From NCBI RefSeq assembly GCF_900108565.1, contig NZ_LT629971.1:1488001-1552000 (forward strand): a stretch of 64,000 bases of DNA, in the 5' to 3' direction. The notes under the pieces are model-generated. The model was not told the DNA's origin. It saw nothing but the letters and a program-made list of their open reading frames with translations, and made no database searches. The translations under genes were made by a program, and so were the position numbers. This stretch comes from Mycolicibacterium rutilum (GTDB lineage Bacteria > Actinomycetota > Actinomycetes > Mycobacteriales > Mycobacteriaceae). Of this stretch, positions 7,958 to 16,669 are shown piece after piece. How positions within the stretch are numbered: position 1 is the first letter of the stretch; the number at the start of each line of letters is the position of its first letter.

Positions 7958-8524
7958 CTACCGGTCGTCCGGGACCGACTCGAACGCCCCGGTGTCCAGG
8001 GCCGCGATCAACTGGTTGGCGATCCATTGCAACGCGGTCGGATCGCGGGTGAGCGTGGTCTGCTCGTAGCCGACGAACAGGTACACCGCCCACCCCGCGA
8101 ACAGCTGGGCCTGGCGCTTGTGCTGCAGGATCTCGAAGGCCGACTCGTAGAGGATGTCGAAGCGCTGCTGGTCGACGGCCACCTGCACCGCGTGCACGTG
8201 CGGATCGAGGGAACTCCAGACGCGGATCGCCGCTTCCGCGCCGTGGGGCAGGTCGAGGCCGGTCATGATCAGCGCGTCGATGCGACGCCGCGGGTCGGGT
8301 TCGGCGCGCACCCCCTCGATGACCCGCACGGTGAGGACCTGCGTCCAGTGCGCGAGCAGTTCCTTGGTGTAGGCAGGCCAGTTCGGGAAGTAGTGGTAGA
8401 AGGATCCGGTGGTGACGCCGAGCCGATGGCACACCGCCGCCAGCTTGAGCCCGCCGTAGCCCCGCTCGGACAGGATGTCGAGCCCGGTGTCGAAATAAGA
8501 CTCCCGAGATACGACGCTGGCCAT
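7958..8524 (-). CDS. TetR-family regulator of the FUSC exporter operon
   Basis: A 188-residue regulator. The N-terminal HTH (about 8-55) includes LAAVCHRLGVTTGSFYHYFPN, the TetR recognition-helix pattern. The rest is a helical ligand-binding domain. I chose the ATG at 8524 because the TetR domain begins right after it and the longer upstream frame is Cys/Arg/Pro-rich and implausible. It is first in an operon with the FUSC gene and divergent from a second TetR gene. Autoregulation and control of FUSC are inferred from position. Confidence 0.82.
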   Translation of the reverse strand: MASVVSRESYFDTGLDILSERGYGGLKLAAVCHRLGVTTGSFYHYFPNWPAYTKELLAHWTQVLTVRVIEGVRAEPDPRRRIDALIMTGLDLPHGAEAAIRVWSSLDPHVHAVQVAVDQQRFDILYESAFEILQHKRQAQLFAGWAVYLFVGYEQTTLTRDPTALQWIANQLIAALDTGAFESVPDDR

Positions 8525-8609
8525 GAGACGCGACACTAGTTGTTCACCGGTCGAATTTCTTCCGGTTGCCATTCGCCAGATAGCGGCTCGATTCTCGGAA
8601 ACGACATGC

Positions 8610-8623
8610 CCGGGGCGCCCCGG
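8610..8623. promoter_or_regulatory. GC palindrome between divergent tetR genes
   Basis: CCGGGGCGCCCCGG is a perfect 14-bp palindrome in the 145-base region between two divergently transcribed TetR genes. It could be an operator for either protein. In DNA this GC-rich, chance occurrence is also possible. Confidence 0.3.
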
Positions 8624-8669
8624 ACAACCACTGTCTGTTAACGCAAGTGACGTGTGGCACAATTTGACC

Positions 8670-9305
8670 GTGCCGCATACGGCTAGTAGAGGACCCGGTC
8701 GTCCCCCCGCAGCGAAGGCCGCCGAGACACGAGAGCGCATCATCCAAGCCGCTCGCGAAGTCTTCAGCGAACTCGGATACGACGCTGCCACTTTTCAGGC
8801 CATCGCGATCCGCGCCGATCTGACGCGTCCCGCGATCAACCACTATTTCGCAAGCAAGCATGTGCTCTGGCGAGAAGTTGTCGAGCAAACCAACGCCGCG
8901 GTGGTCAACGCCGGCAAGGCGCGCGCGCAGAGCGAGACCAGTCTGCTCAACCGGCTGTCGGCCTACTTCACCGCCGCGATGCAGGCCGAGGCCGAAGACC
9001 GTTCGGCCGCAGCGTTTTTGGTGACCTCGGTGCTGGAGTCCCAGCGGCACCCCGAGTTGATCGGCGACGATCAGGACGCGCTGAAGAGTTCCCGTGAGTT
9101 CGTGGGGTGGGCGGTCAACGACGCGATCCAGCGCGGCGAGTTGTCCACCGACGCCGAGGTCGACTCGCTGGTCGAGATGCTCGTCGCGGTGATGTGGGGG
9201 ATGGGTTTCTACGCCGGGTTCGTCGGCACCCACGAAGAACTCAAGGCCGTCGTGCGGCAGTTCGAACTGCTGATGGCCAACAAGCTGTGGAGCCTGCAGG
9301 ACTGA
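8670..9305 (+). CDS. TetR-family regulator (Rv0144-like)
   Basis: A 211-residue regulator with a basic GPGRPP linker before the HTH (about 17-65; FQAIAIRADLTRPAINHYFA) and a helical C-terminal domain. Sequence and position fit M. tuberculosis Rv0144, which I recall preceding the Rv0145-Rv0149 genes. I chose GTG 8670 because the conserved part (PHTASRGPGRPP) begins there; a GTG at 8652 is also in frame. The regulon is unknown; candidate targets are the downstream methyltransferase and aldehyde dehydrogenase genes. Confidence 0.82.
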   Translation: MPHTASRGPGRPPAAKAAETRERIIQAAREVFSELGYDAATFQAIAIRADLTRPAINHYFASKHVLWREVVEQTNAAVVNAGKARAQSETSLLNRLSAYFTAAMQAEAEDRSAAAFLVTSVLESQRHPELIGDDQDALKSSREFVGWAVNDAIQRGELSTDAEVDSLVEMLVAVMWGMGFYAGFVGTHEELKAVVRQFELLMANKLWSLQD

Positions 9306-9343
9306 CCTTCGCGCCGCGGAAAATAGGCCGTCTAAGTTTTTGA

Positions 9344-10294
<951 letters not shown>

Positions 10295-10317
10295 CCTGCG
10301 AGGGCCTACTATGCGGC

Positions 10318-10329
10318 CCAACCGGTTGG
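10318..10329. promoter_or_regulatory. palindrome CCAACCGGTTGG upstream of aldehyde dehydrogenase gene
   Basis: A perfect 12-bp palindrome 40 bases before the start of the Rv0147-like gene. It is a plausible operator for a TetR-type protein; the nearby Rv0144-like regulator is a candidate, but nothing in the sequence proves it. Confidence 0.4.
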
Positions 10330-10369
10330 TTAGGATCGGGTATTCCTCGGGTCAGGAAGGACACCCACC

Positions 10370-11773
10370 ATGACCACAGAATTCGCCGCCCCGGCTCAGT
10401 CCGCCACCGATGACATCCCCGCCGTGGTGCGCCGGCTGCGGGAGACGTTCAAGACCGGCCGCACCAAGGATCTGGCCTGGCGCAAGCAGCAGCTGGAGGC
10501 GATGGAGCGGCTCGTCACCGAGAACGAGGACGCCATCGCCGCTGCGCTGGAACAGGATCTCGGGCGCAGCCGGTTCGAGGCGTGGCTGGCCGACATCGCC
10601 AGCACCGCGGGTCAGGCCAAGGACGCCGCGAAGAACCTGAAGAAGTGGACCCGCCGCCGCTACCGGCTGCTGGAGATGTCGCAGCTGCCCGGCCGGGGCT
10701 GGATCGAATACGAGCCGTTCGGCACCGTGCTGGTGATCGGCGCGTGGAACTTCCCGATCGTGCTGACGCTCGGCCCGGCGATCGCGGCCATCGCGGCGGG
10801 CAACACCGTCGTCCTCAAACCCTCCGAGGTGTGCCCGGCGTCGTCGGCGCTGATGGCCGAACTGGTGCGGCGCTACCTCGACAACGACGCGATCGCGGTG
10901 GTCGAGGGCGACGGCGCGGTCAGCCAGGAGTTGATCGCGCAGGGCTTCGACCACATCTGCTTCACCGGCGGCACCGAGATCGGCCGCAAGGTGTACGAGG
11001 GCGCCGCCCCGCACCTGACGCCGGTCACCCTCGAACTCGGCGGCAAGAGCCCGGTGATCGTGTCCGCCGACGCCGATGTCGACGTCGCGGCCAAGCGCAT
11101 CGCCTGGACCAAGCTGATCAACTCCGGGCAGATCTGCATCGCGCCGGACTACGTGCTCGCCGACGTGAAGATCCGCGACCGCCTCGTCGACAAGATCAAA
11201 GAAGCGGTGACGACGTTCGAGTCCGAGAACCCCGACGGCAAGCGCATCGTCAACGAGCGGCACTTCGACCGGCTCACCTCGGCGTTGGCCGCGACCAAGG
11301 GTGACGTCGTCATCGGTGGCGGCTCGGACGGGTCGAAGATCTGCATCCAGCCGACCGTCGTCGTCGATCCGGACCCGGCCGAACCGTTGATGACCGACGA
11401 GATCTTCGGTCCGATCCTGCCGGTGATGACGGTCCAATCGCTCGACGACGCAATCACTTTCGTCAACTCGCGGCCCAAGCCGCTGGCGGCCTACCTGTTC
11501 ACCAAGACCAAGAGCATCCGGGAACGGGTGATCAAGGAGGTCTCGGCGGGCGGCATGGTGGTCAACCATCTGCTGTTCCACTTCGCCACCAACAAGCTGC
11601 CGTTCGGCGGTGTGGGCCCGTCGGGCATGGGCGCCTACCACGGCCGGTACGGCTTCGAGCAGTTCAGCCACAAGAAGACGGTGATGACCAAGCCGACCCG
11701 ACCCGACGTCGGCGCCTTCATCTATCCCCCGTATACAGAGAAGGCCCTTAAGCTCGCCAAACGTCTGTTTTAG
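10370..11773 (+). CDS. aldehyde dehydrogenase family protein (Rv0147-like)
   Basis: A 467-residue NAD(P)-dependent aldehyde dehydrogenase resembling class 3/fatty-aldehyde enzymes. The cofactor fold includes IGAWNFPIVLTLGP (~122-135) and FTGGTEIGRKVYEGA (~200). The catalytic Glu is in TLELGGKSP (~220) and the catalytic Cys in NSGQICIAPDYVL (~252). The C-terminus has the usual GGVGPSGMGAYHGRYGFEQF. The AGGAAGG before the ATG supports the start. It likely oxidises medium or long aliphatic aldehydes, with the SDR and quinone oxidoreductase genes downstream. Confidence 0.92.
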   Translation: MTTEFAAPAQSATDDIPAVVRRLRETFKTGRTKDLAWRKQQLEAMERLVTENEDAIAAALEQDLGRSRFEAWLADIASTAGQAKDAAKNLKKWTRRRYRLLEMSQLPGRGWIEYEPFGTVLVIGAWNFPIVLTLGPAIAAIAAGNTVVLKPSEVCPASSALMAELVRRYLDNDAIAVVEGDGAVSQELIAQGFDHICFTGGTEIGRKVYEGAAPHLTPVTLELGGKSPVIVSADADVDVAAKRIAWTKLINSGQICIAPDYVLADVKIRDRLVDKIKEAVTTFESENPDGKRIVNERHFDRLTSALAATKGDVVIGGGSDGSKICIQPTVVVDPDPAEPLMTDEIFGPILPVMTVQSLDDAITFVNSRPKPLAAYLFTKTKSIRERVIKEVSAGGMVVNHLLFHFATNKLPFGGVGPSGMGAYHGRYGFEQFSHKKTVMTKPTRPDVGAFIYPPYTEKALKLAKRLF

Positions 11774-11825
11774 CGATTCGGGTGTAGTTGGTGGCGGCCA
11801 GCGCAACCAATTACACCGAAATCGC
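11773..11825. promoter_or_regulatory. imperfect 20-bp inverted repeat between ALDH and SDR genes
   Basis: Arms at 11773-11792 and 11806-11825 pair at 17 of 20 positions around a 13-base loop. The second arm ends 20 bases before the SDR start. It could be an operator pair, or a hairpin attenuating read-through from the aldehyde dehydrogenase gene; there is no U-tract. Confidence 0.45.
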
Positions 11826-11845
11826 GGAATGTGGAAAGGAAACTC

Positions 11846-12709
11846 ATGCCAGGAGTGCAGGACCGCGTCGTCGTCGTCACCGGGGCCGGAGGCGGCCTCG
11901 GACGCGAATATGCGTTGACCCTCGCCAAGGAGGGCGCCAGCGTCGTCGTCAACGACCTCGGCGGTGCGCGCGACGGCACCGGCGCCGGATCGGCGATGGC
12001 CGATCAGGTCGTCCAGGAGATCAAGGACGCCGGCGGCCGCGCCGTGGCGAACTACGACTCCGTCGCCGAACCCGAAGGCGCAGAGAACATCATCAAGACC
12101 GCGATCGACGAGTTCGGCAAGGTCGACGGTGTGGTCTCCAACGCGGGCATCCTGCGCGACGGCACCTTCCACAAGATGGAGTTCGCCAACTGGGACGCCG
12201 TCCTGAAGGTCCACCTCTACGGCGGCTACAACGTGATCCGCGCGGCGTGGCCGCACTTCCGCGAGAACAACTTCGGCCGCGTGGTGGTGGCCACCTCGAC
12301 CAGCGGGCTGTTCGGCAACTTCGGCCAGGCCAACTACGGCGCGGCCAAGCTCGGCCTCGTCGGCCTGATCAACACGCTGGCCCAGGAGGGCGCGAAGTAC
12401 AACATCAAGACCAACGCGGTCGCGCCGATCGCGGCGACCCGGATGACGCAGGACATCCTGCCGCCGGAGGTCTTCGAGAAGCTGACGCCCGAATACGTGG
12501 CGCCGGTGGTGGCCTACCTGATGACCGAGGAACTGCCCGACACCGCGTCGGTGTTCATCGTCGGTGGCGGCAAGGTGCAGCGCACCGCGCTGTTCCAGAA
12601 CGAGGGCATCACGTTCACCGACGTGCCGTCCGTCGACGACATCGCCGCCAAGTGGGGCGAGATCACCGACCTGTCGGCGGCGCAGCGGGCCACCTTCAGC
12701 CTCGGCTGA
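11846..12709 (+). CDS. short-chain dehydrogenase (Rv0148-like, MFE-2/HSD17B4-type)
   Basis: A 287-residue SDR. The nucleotide-binding TGAGGGLG motif is near residue 13, VVNDLGG near 38, NAG near 96, the catalytic Ser in TSTSGLFG (~147) and YGAAK (~160). The long C-terminal segment and the DLGG motif place it with peroxisomal-type (3R)-hydroxyacyl-CoA dehydrogenases rather than FabG. I chose ATG 11846, preceded by AAAGGA; the in-frame GTG at 11831 would lack that site. Probable role: 3-hydroxyacyl-CoA oxidation in lipid metabolism. Confidence 0.9.
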   Translation: MPGVQDRVVVVTGAGGGLGREYALTLAKEGASVVVNDLGGARDGTGAGSAMADQVVQEIKDAGGRAVANYDSVAEPEGAENIIKTAIDEFGKVDGVVSNAGILRDGTFHKMEFANWDAVLKVHLYGGYNVIRAAWPHFRENNFGRVVVATSTSGLFGNFGQANYGAAKLGLVGLINTLAQEGAKYNIKTNAVAPIAATRMTQDILPPEVFEKLTPEYVAPVVAYLMTEELPDTASVFIVGGGKVQRTALFQNEGITFTDVPSVDDIAAKWGEITDLSAAQRATFSLG

Positions 12710-12716
12710 TACCAGC

Positions 12717-13682
12717 ATGAAAGCGCTTGTCGCGCGCGAACTTTCCGGCCCGTCCGGACTGAGCTACACCGATGTCGACGACGTCGGCGGTGACGATGCC
12801 GTCGTCGTCGACGTCGGTGCGGCCGGGGTCAGCTTCCCCGACCTGCTGCTGCTGCGCGGTGAGTACCAGCTGCGACTGGAGCCGCCGTTCATCCCCGGCA
12901 TGGAGGTCGCCGGCACGGTGCGTTCGGCGCCGTATGAGTCGGAATTCAAGCCCGGCCAGCGGGTGACCGCGCTGTCGATGCTCGGCGGCTGGGCCGAACG
13001 CGTGGCGGTCTCGCCCGACAGCGTCCGGGCGACACCCGACGAGTTGGACGACGCGCAAGCCGTTGCGCTGCTGGGCAACTACCAGACGATGTATTTCGCG
13101 CTGGCCAAACGCGGCGCGTTACGGCCCGGTGAGACGGTGCTGGTGCTCGGCTCGGCCGGGGGCGTCGGCACGGCCGCGATCCAGGTGGCAAAGGCCCTGG
13201 GCGCCAAGGTGATCGCGATGGTGCACCGGCCGCATGCGGTCGAGTTCGTCGAGTCGCTGGGCGCCGACCTGGTGCTGCCGCTGACCGACGGCTGGTTGCA
13301 GGCGGTCAAGGACGCCACCGACGGCCGCGGCGCGGACCTCGTGGTCGACCCGATCGGCGGTGACGCGTTCGACGACGCCGTGCGGGCGCTGGCGATCGAG
13401 GGCCGACTGCTGGTGCTCGGGTTCGCCTCCGGCGGCGGCATTCCCGCGGTCAAGGTGAACCGGCTGCTGCTGCGCAACGTGGCGGTGATCGGCGTCGGGT
13501 ACGGCGAGTACGTCAACCGCAAACCGGGCGCACAGTCGGTGTTCGAGTTCGGCGTCGCGCAACTGGTGAAGGCCGGACTGCGGCCGCCGCCGCCGATGCG
13601 GTTCCCGTTGGCCAAGGGCGCCGACGCGCTGCAGGCGCTGGCGGACGGCGGGGTGCTCGGCAAGGTCGTGCTGGAGCCGTAA
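12717..13682 (+). CDS. NADPH:quinone oxidoreductase family protein (Rv0149-like)
   Basis: A 321-residue zinc-independent MDR-superfamily enzyme. The GroES-like domain contains FPDLLLLRGEYQ (~38) and PFIPGMEVAGTV (~57). The Rossmann domain begins VLVLGSAGGVGTAAIQVAKALGA (~142). The catalytic zinc ligands of alcohol dehydrogenases are absent, as expected for quinone/enoyl reductases. It follows the SDR by 7 bases and overlaps the next gene as TAATG, so the block from the SDR onward is one operon. Confidence 0.9.
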   Translation: MKALVARELSGPSGLSYTDVDDVGGDDAVVVDVGAAGVSFPDLLLLRGEYQLRLEPPFIPGMEVAGTVRSAPYESEFKPGQRVTALSMLGGWAERVAVSPDSVRATPDELDDAQAVALLGNYQTMYFALAKRGALRPGETVLVLGSAGGVGTAAIQVAKALGAKVIAMVHRPHAVEFVESLGADLVLPLTDGWLQAVKDATDGRGADLVVDPIGGDAFDDAVRALAIEGRLLVLGFASGGGIPAVKVNRLLLRNVAVIGVGYGEYVNRKPGAQSVFEFGVAQLVKAGLRPPPPMRFPLAKGADALQALADGGVLGKVVLEP

Positions 13683-14392
13683 TGTCTCTGCGGGTGCTGG
13701 CTTTCGACACGTTCGGCACGGTTGTCGACTGGCGCACCAGCATCACCGCGGAACTGGCGGCCTTCGGCAGCAGCCTTGGCCTGCAACGGGATTGGGCGGC
13801 GATGGCCGACGACTGGCGCGCGGGCTACCCGCCGGCGATGGACCGGGTGCGCCGCGGCGAGCTGCCGTGGACGAAGATCGACGCCCTGCACCGGATGATC
13901 CTCGTCGAACTGCTCGGCAAGGCAGGTATCGACGGCGTCGCCGACGAGGCCGTCGACCACCTCAACCGCGCCTGGCATCGGCTCGACCCGTGGCCCGACG
14001 CCGTCCGCGGGCTGACCCGGCTCAAGGCGAAGTTCACCATCACCACGCTGTCCAACGGCAACTTCTCGCTGCTGACCAACATGGCCAAACGTGCCGGACT
14101 GCCGTGGGACTGCATAGTCTCGGCCGAACTGTTCGGCCACTACAAGCCCGACCCGGAGGTCTACCTCGGCTGCGCCGACCTGCTCGACGTCGAGCCCGGT
14201 GAGCTGATGCTGGTGGCCGCGCACGCCAGTGACCTGCGTGCTGCCAAGGCGGCGGGGTTGATGACGGCCTACGTCGACCGGCCGCTGGAGTACGGCGAGG
14301 GCCGCCGCCGGCCGTCGAAGATCGCCGACGGAGAGTTCGATTACCGGGCAGCCGATTTCGAAGACCTCGCGGACCAGTTGGGCGACTTGTGA
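13682..14392 (+). CDS. haloacid dehalogenase type II (HAD superfamily)
   Basis: A 236-residue HAD hydrolase. Motif I is FDTFGTVVDW (nucleophile Asp ~9), motif II is TTLSNGNFSLL (~120), the motif III Lys lies in HYKPDPEVYLGC (~150) and motif IV in VAAHASDLRAAKAAG (~180). This is the L-2-haloacid dehalogenase subfamily pattern, although many such proteins have other substrates. The start overlaps the preceding stop (TAATG). The last codons (GDL-stop) fall inside the left inverted repeat of the adjacent insertion sequence, so the C-terminal end could have been altered by the insertion. Confidence 0.88.
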   Translation: MSLRVLAFDTFGTVVDWRTSITAELAAFGSSLGLQRDWAAMADDWRAGYPPAMDRVRRGELPWTKIDALHRMILVELLGKAGIDGVADEAVDHLNRAWHRLDPWPDAVRGLTRLKAKFTITTLSNGNFSLLTNMAKRAGLPWDCIVSAELFGHYKPDPEVYLGCADLLDVEPGELMLVAAHASDLRAAKAAGLMTAYVDRPLEYGEGRRRPSKIADGEFDYRAADFEDLADQLGDL

Positions 14393-14426
14393 GTGAAAAC
14401 GATCGCTCAGTGGGTGTTGCGAAATG
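14382..14426 (+). repeat. left terminal inverted repeat of the IS
   Basis: 45 bases that pair with 16114-16158 at 37 of 45 positions. Seven of the eight mismatches are A/A or C/C oppositions rather than transitions. It overlaps the last four codons of the dehalogenase gene. Confidence 0.7.
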
Positions 14427-14473
14427 CCGAGTGAGGTGTTTGGCGTTCGGGACTGAGCGCGACACGATGAGTT

Positions 14474-16057
14474 ATGGCTCGTTCGTATCGTCCTGTGGTG
14501 CGTGATCAGGAGTTCTTGTTGCCGCCGAATATGGCGGACTGGCTGCCTGCAGATCATCTGGTGTGGTTTGTCCTTGATGTGGTCGAGCAACTCGACACTT
14601 CGAGGTTGCACGCACAGCGGCGCACTGGTGGCGTCGGGCGGGCGGGTTATGACCCGGATATGTTGTTGGCGTTGTTGATCTATGCCTATGCGACAGGGCA
14701 GCGGTCATCGCGCCAGATTGAACGGTTGTGCACCGACCATGTCGCCTATCGGGTGGTGTGTGCTCAGGACCGGCCGGATCACACCACGATCGCGCGATTC
14801 CGCGCGGCTCACGATGAGGCGTTCACCGACCTGTTCGCCCAGGTGCTGCGCTTGTGCGCCCAAGCCGGGATGGTTCAGGTCGGGGTGGTTTCTATTGATG
14901 GCACCAAGATCGCAGCCAACGCCTCGAAATCAGCGAACCGGTCTCAGCGGTGGGTGGCTGAGCAAGCTCGCCGGATCGCCGAGGATGTGGTCAGTCAAGC
15001 CGCCGCGGTCGATGCCGCCGAAGACGCCGCAGAAGCCCAAGCCGGCCCGGCGCAGCGCCCGCCGGCCGAATTGGCTACCCCTGCCGGGCGCGCGGCGGCG
15101 ATCAAGAGGGCCAAGGAAGAGATCGCCCGTCAAGACGCCGCCAACGCCGAGGCCGACGCTGCCGATGAGGCCCGTCAAGAGCACTACCTGCAGCGCGTGG
15201 AGGCCGGTGAAGTCGTGTCGAGTCGACCACCGGCTGGAGTGGATCAGGTGCGCCTGTATCAGGCCAGGATTGCCCGTGAACAGCGGCGTCTGGCCCCGTT
15301 GCTGAATGTGCGCGGGACCGCAGAGGCCAACCAGCGTGCCGCGATTCGCAAGATCCTCAAGAAGGCCCAAGCCGGATTGGCCCGGGCTCAGCAAGAGCAG
15401 GCCGCCGGGCTGGCTGACCGGCGGGGCGCGTCTGAACGCCGACGCGTCCGCCTCGGCGTTCAGCGTGGCCAGGCACGCGGGCCTGTGGTCAATCTGACCG
15501 ATCCGCAGGCTCGATTGATGGTCGAGGGCGCCGGCGGCGGATCGGTTCAGGGCTACAACAGCCAGATCGTGTGCTCTGATGACCACTTCGTGATCGGGTT
15601 GCACATCTCCCAAGACGCCAACGATCTACATTGCTGGACACCAGCTTTGGCTGCGGCCACGACCCACATGGATGCCCTCAACAAGACGATCGAATTGGTC
15701 CTAGCCGACAACGGCTACTTCACCGAAGACAACATCACCAGCCCCGGGCCCGAGCGGCTCATAGCCCCGGGCCGGGGTCGAGCCGTTCATCACGACGCTA
15801 AACACCAATCCATTCAAGGCCCGCCACCACCGGATCTGTCACCGCGCGATGCGATGCGTCACACCCTGCGCGACCCCGAGCAGGCCCAACGATACAAACG
15901 CCGTTCGGCAACCGTGGAACCGGTAATCGGACACCTCAAAGACCGCATCGGCCTACGCCGCTTCGCCCGCCGCGGCCTGGCAGCCGTCAGCGCCGAACTG
16001 CATCTGGCCGCCGCAGCACTGAACCTCACTAAACTCCACACAGCCACCGCCGGATAA
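14474..16057 (+). CDS. IS1182-family transposase (DDE type)
   Basis: A full-length 527-residue transposase. The N-terminal DUF772-like domain includes DQEFLLPPNMADWLPADHLV (~11-30), YAYATGQRSSRQIERLC (~70) and RPDHTTIARFR (~99). DDE residues are visible: Asp in SIDGTKIAANAS (~140), Asp in VLADNGYF (~415) and Glu in ATVEPVIGHLKDR (~483). A long Ala/Glu-rich helical insertion (~170-330) separates the first two. No frameshift or internal stop is seen, so it may be active. Its base use is slightly lower in GC than that of neighbouring genes, with many TTG and TGT codons. Confidence 0.9.
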   Translation: MARSYRPVVRDQEFLLPPNMADWLPADHLVWFVLDVVEQLDTSRLHAQRRTGGVGRAGYDPDMLLALLIYAYATGQRSSRQIERLCTDHVAYRVVCAQDRPDHTTIARFRAAHDEAFTDLFAQVLRLCAQAGMVQVGVVSIDGTKIAANASKSANRSQRWVAEQARRIAEDVVSQAAAVDAAEDAAEAQAGPAQRPPAELATPAGRAAAIKRAKEEIARQDAANAEADAADEARQEHYLQRVEAGEVVSSRPPAGVDQVRLYQARIAREQRRLAPLLNVRGTAEANQRAAIRKILKKAQAGLARAQQEQAAGLADRRGASERRRVRLGVQRGQARGPVVNLTDPQARLMVEGAGGGSVQGYNSQIVCSDDHFVIGLHISQDANDLHCWTPALAAATTHMDALNKTIELVLADNGYFTEDNITSPGPERLIAPGRGRAVHHDAKHQSIQGPPPPDLSPRDAMRHTLRDPEQAQRYKRRSATVEPVIGHLKDRIGLRRFARRGLAAVSAELHLAAAALNLTKLHTATAG

Positions 16058-16113
16058 CTCCGGCATCACCGTTGCACCCGGCGACATCCCCACCATCACC
16101 GGCTCACCGCTCA

Positions 16114-16158
16114 CAAATCGCAACACCCACTCAGCGAACGAAATCACTCACAAATCGC
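16114..16158 (-). repeat. right terminal inverted repeat of the IS
   Basis: Pairs with the left repeat at 14382-14426. A 13-base direct repeat, CTCACAAATCGCA, occurs at 16110-16122 and again at 16147-16159, so the right end contains two spaced copies of the same word. These may be transposase binding sites. Confidence 0.7.
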
Positions 16159-16174
16159 ACGAGAGCGGGGGCGT

Positions 16175-16660
16175 ATGAGTACCGGCGGGATCGTGCTGGT
16201 GGCGCTGGCCATCGCGGTCGGCATCGTCGGCATCGTCGTGCCGCTGCTGCCGGGCACCCTGCTGGTGTTCGCCGCGATCGCGGTGTGGGCCGTCGTCGAG
16301 CGTGACACCACGGCGTGGGTGACCCTCGGGGTCGCGACGGCACTGCTGGGCGCGGCGGCGTTCGTCAAGTACACCTGGCCGGTGCGGCGGATGCGTGAGG
16401 CCGACGTGCGCACATGGAGCCTGGTCGCCGGCGCCGTGCTGGGTGTCATCGGCTTCTTCGTGATCCCGGTGCTCGGCCTGCCGATCGGTTTCGTGTTGGG
16501 TATCTACCTCGCCGAGTTGGCCAACCGGCGCGATCAGCGGATGGCGTGGACGTCGACCAAGCATGCGCTCAAGGGCGTCGCGCTGTCGGTCGGCGTCGAA
16601 CTCGCCGGAGCGCTGCTGGCGACCGTCGTTTGGGTCACGGGTGTGTACCTGACGCAGTAG
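16175..16660 (+). CDS. DUF456 membrane protein
   Basis: A 161-residue integral membrane protein with about five hydrophobic segments: residues 4-40, 46-66, 83-108 (often split in two) and 137-158. The glycine-rich VGIVGIVVPLLPGTLLVFA and a second VIGFFVIPVLGLPIGFVLG repeat are typical of DUF456. Function unknown. An AGCGGGGG Shine-Dalgarno precedes the ATG. Its original upstream neighbour was probably the dehalogenase gene, now separated by the IS. Confidence 0.85.
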   Translation: MSTGGIVLVALAIAVGIVGIVVPLLPGTLLVFAAIAVWAVVERDTTAWVTLGVATALLGAAAFVKYTWPVRRMREADVRTWSLVAGAVLGVIGFFVIPVLGLPIGFVLGIYLAELANRRDQRMAWTSTKHALKGVALSVGVELAGALLATVVWVTGVYLTQ

Positions 16661-16669
16661 CTTGCAGGC

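Larger units (their letters stand above)
14382..16158 (+). mobile_element. IS1182-like insertion sequence
   Basis: A single transposase gene is flanked by inverted repeats, left 14382-14426 and right 16114-16158. They pair at 37 of 45 positions. The strongest core is AGTGGGTGTTGCGA, in TCGCTcAGTGG left and TCGCTgAGTGG right. The outermost ~17 bp of each arm may be IS sequence or may be a split genomic palindrome. If it is genomic, the element spans about 14400-16140 and landed in the loop of a stem-loop just after the dehalogenase gene. No clear target duplication can be fixed: AAAA and AAAT flank the core. The element interrupts otherwise ordinary chromosomal gene order. Confidence 0.82.

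Noticed and set aside
6001..8052. 683-codon open frame on the plus strand
   Set aside because: It is the antisense shadow of the FUSC gene, with a His/Arg/Asp-rich composition typical of GC-rich off-frame reading. The minus-strand product has clear membrane segments and family motifs.
10352..12718. 788-codon open frame on the minus strand
   Set aside because: Antisense to the aldehyde dehydrogenase and SDR genes, both of which carry complete catalytic motifs. The frame crosses their intergenic region by chance.
15420..15500. Possible frameshift in the transposase (Arg-rich stretch before VNLTDPQ)
   Set aside because: The reading frame continues into conserved DDE motifs without a break, so the stretch is just a basic linker.
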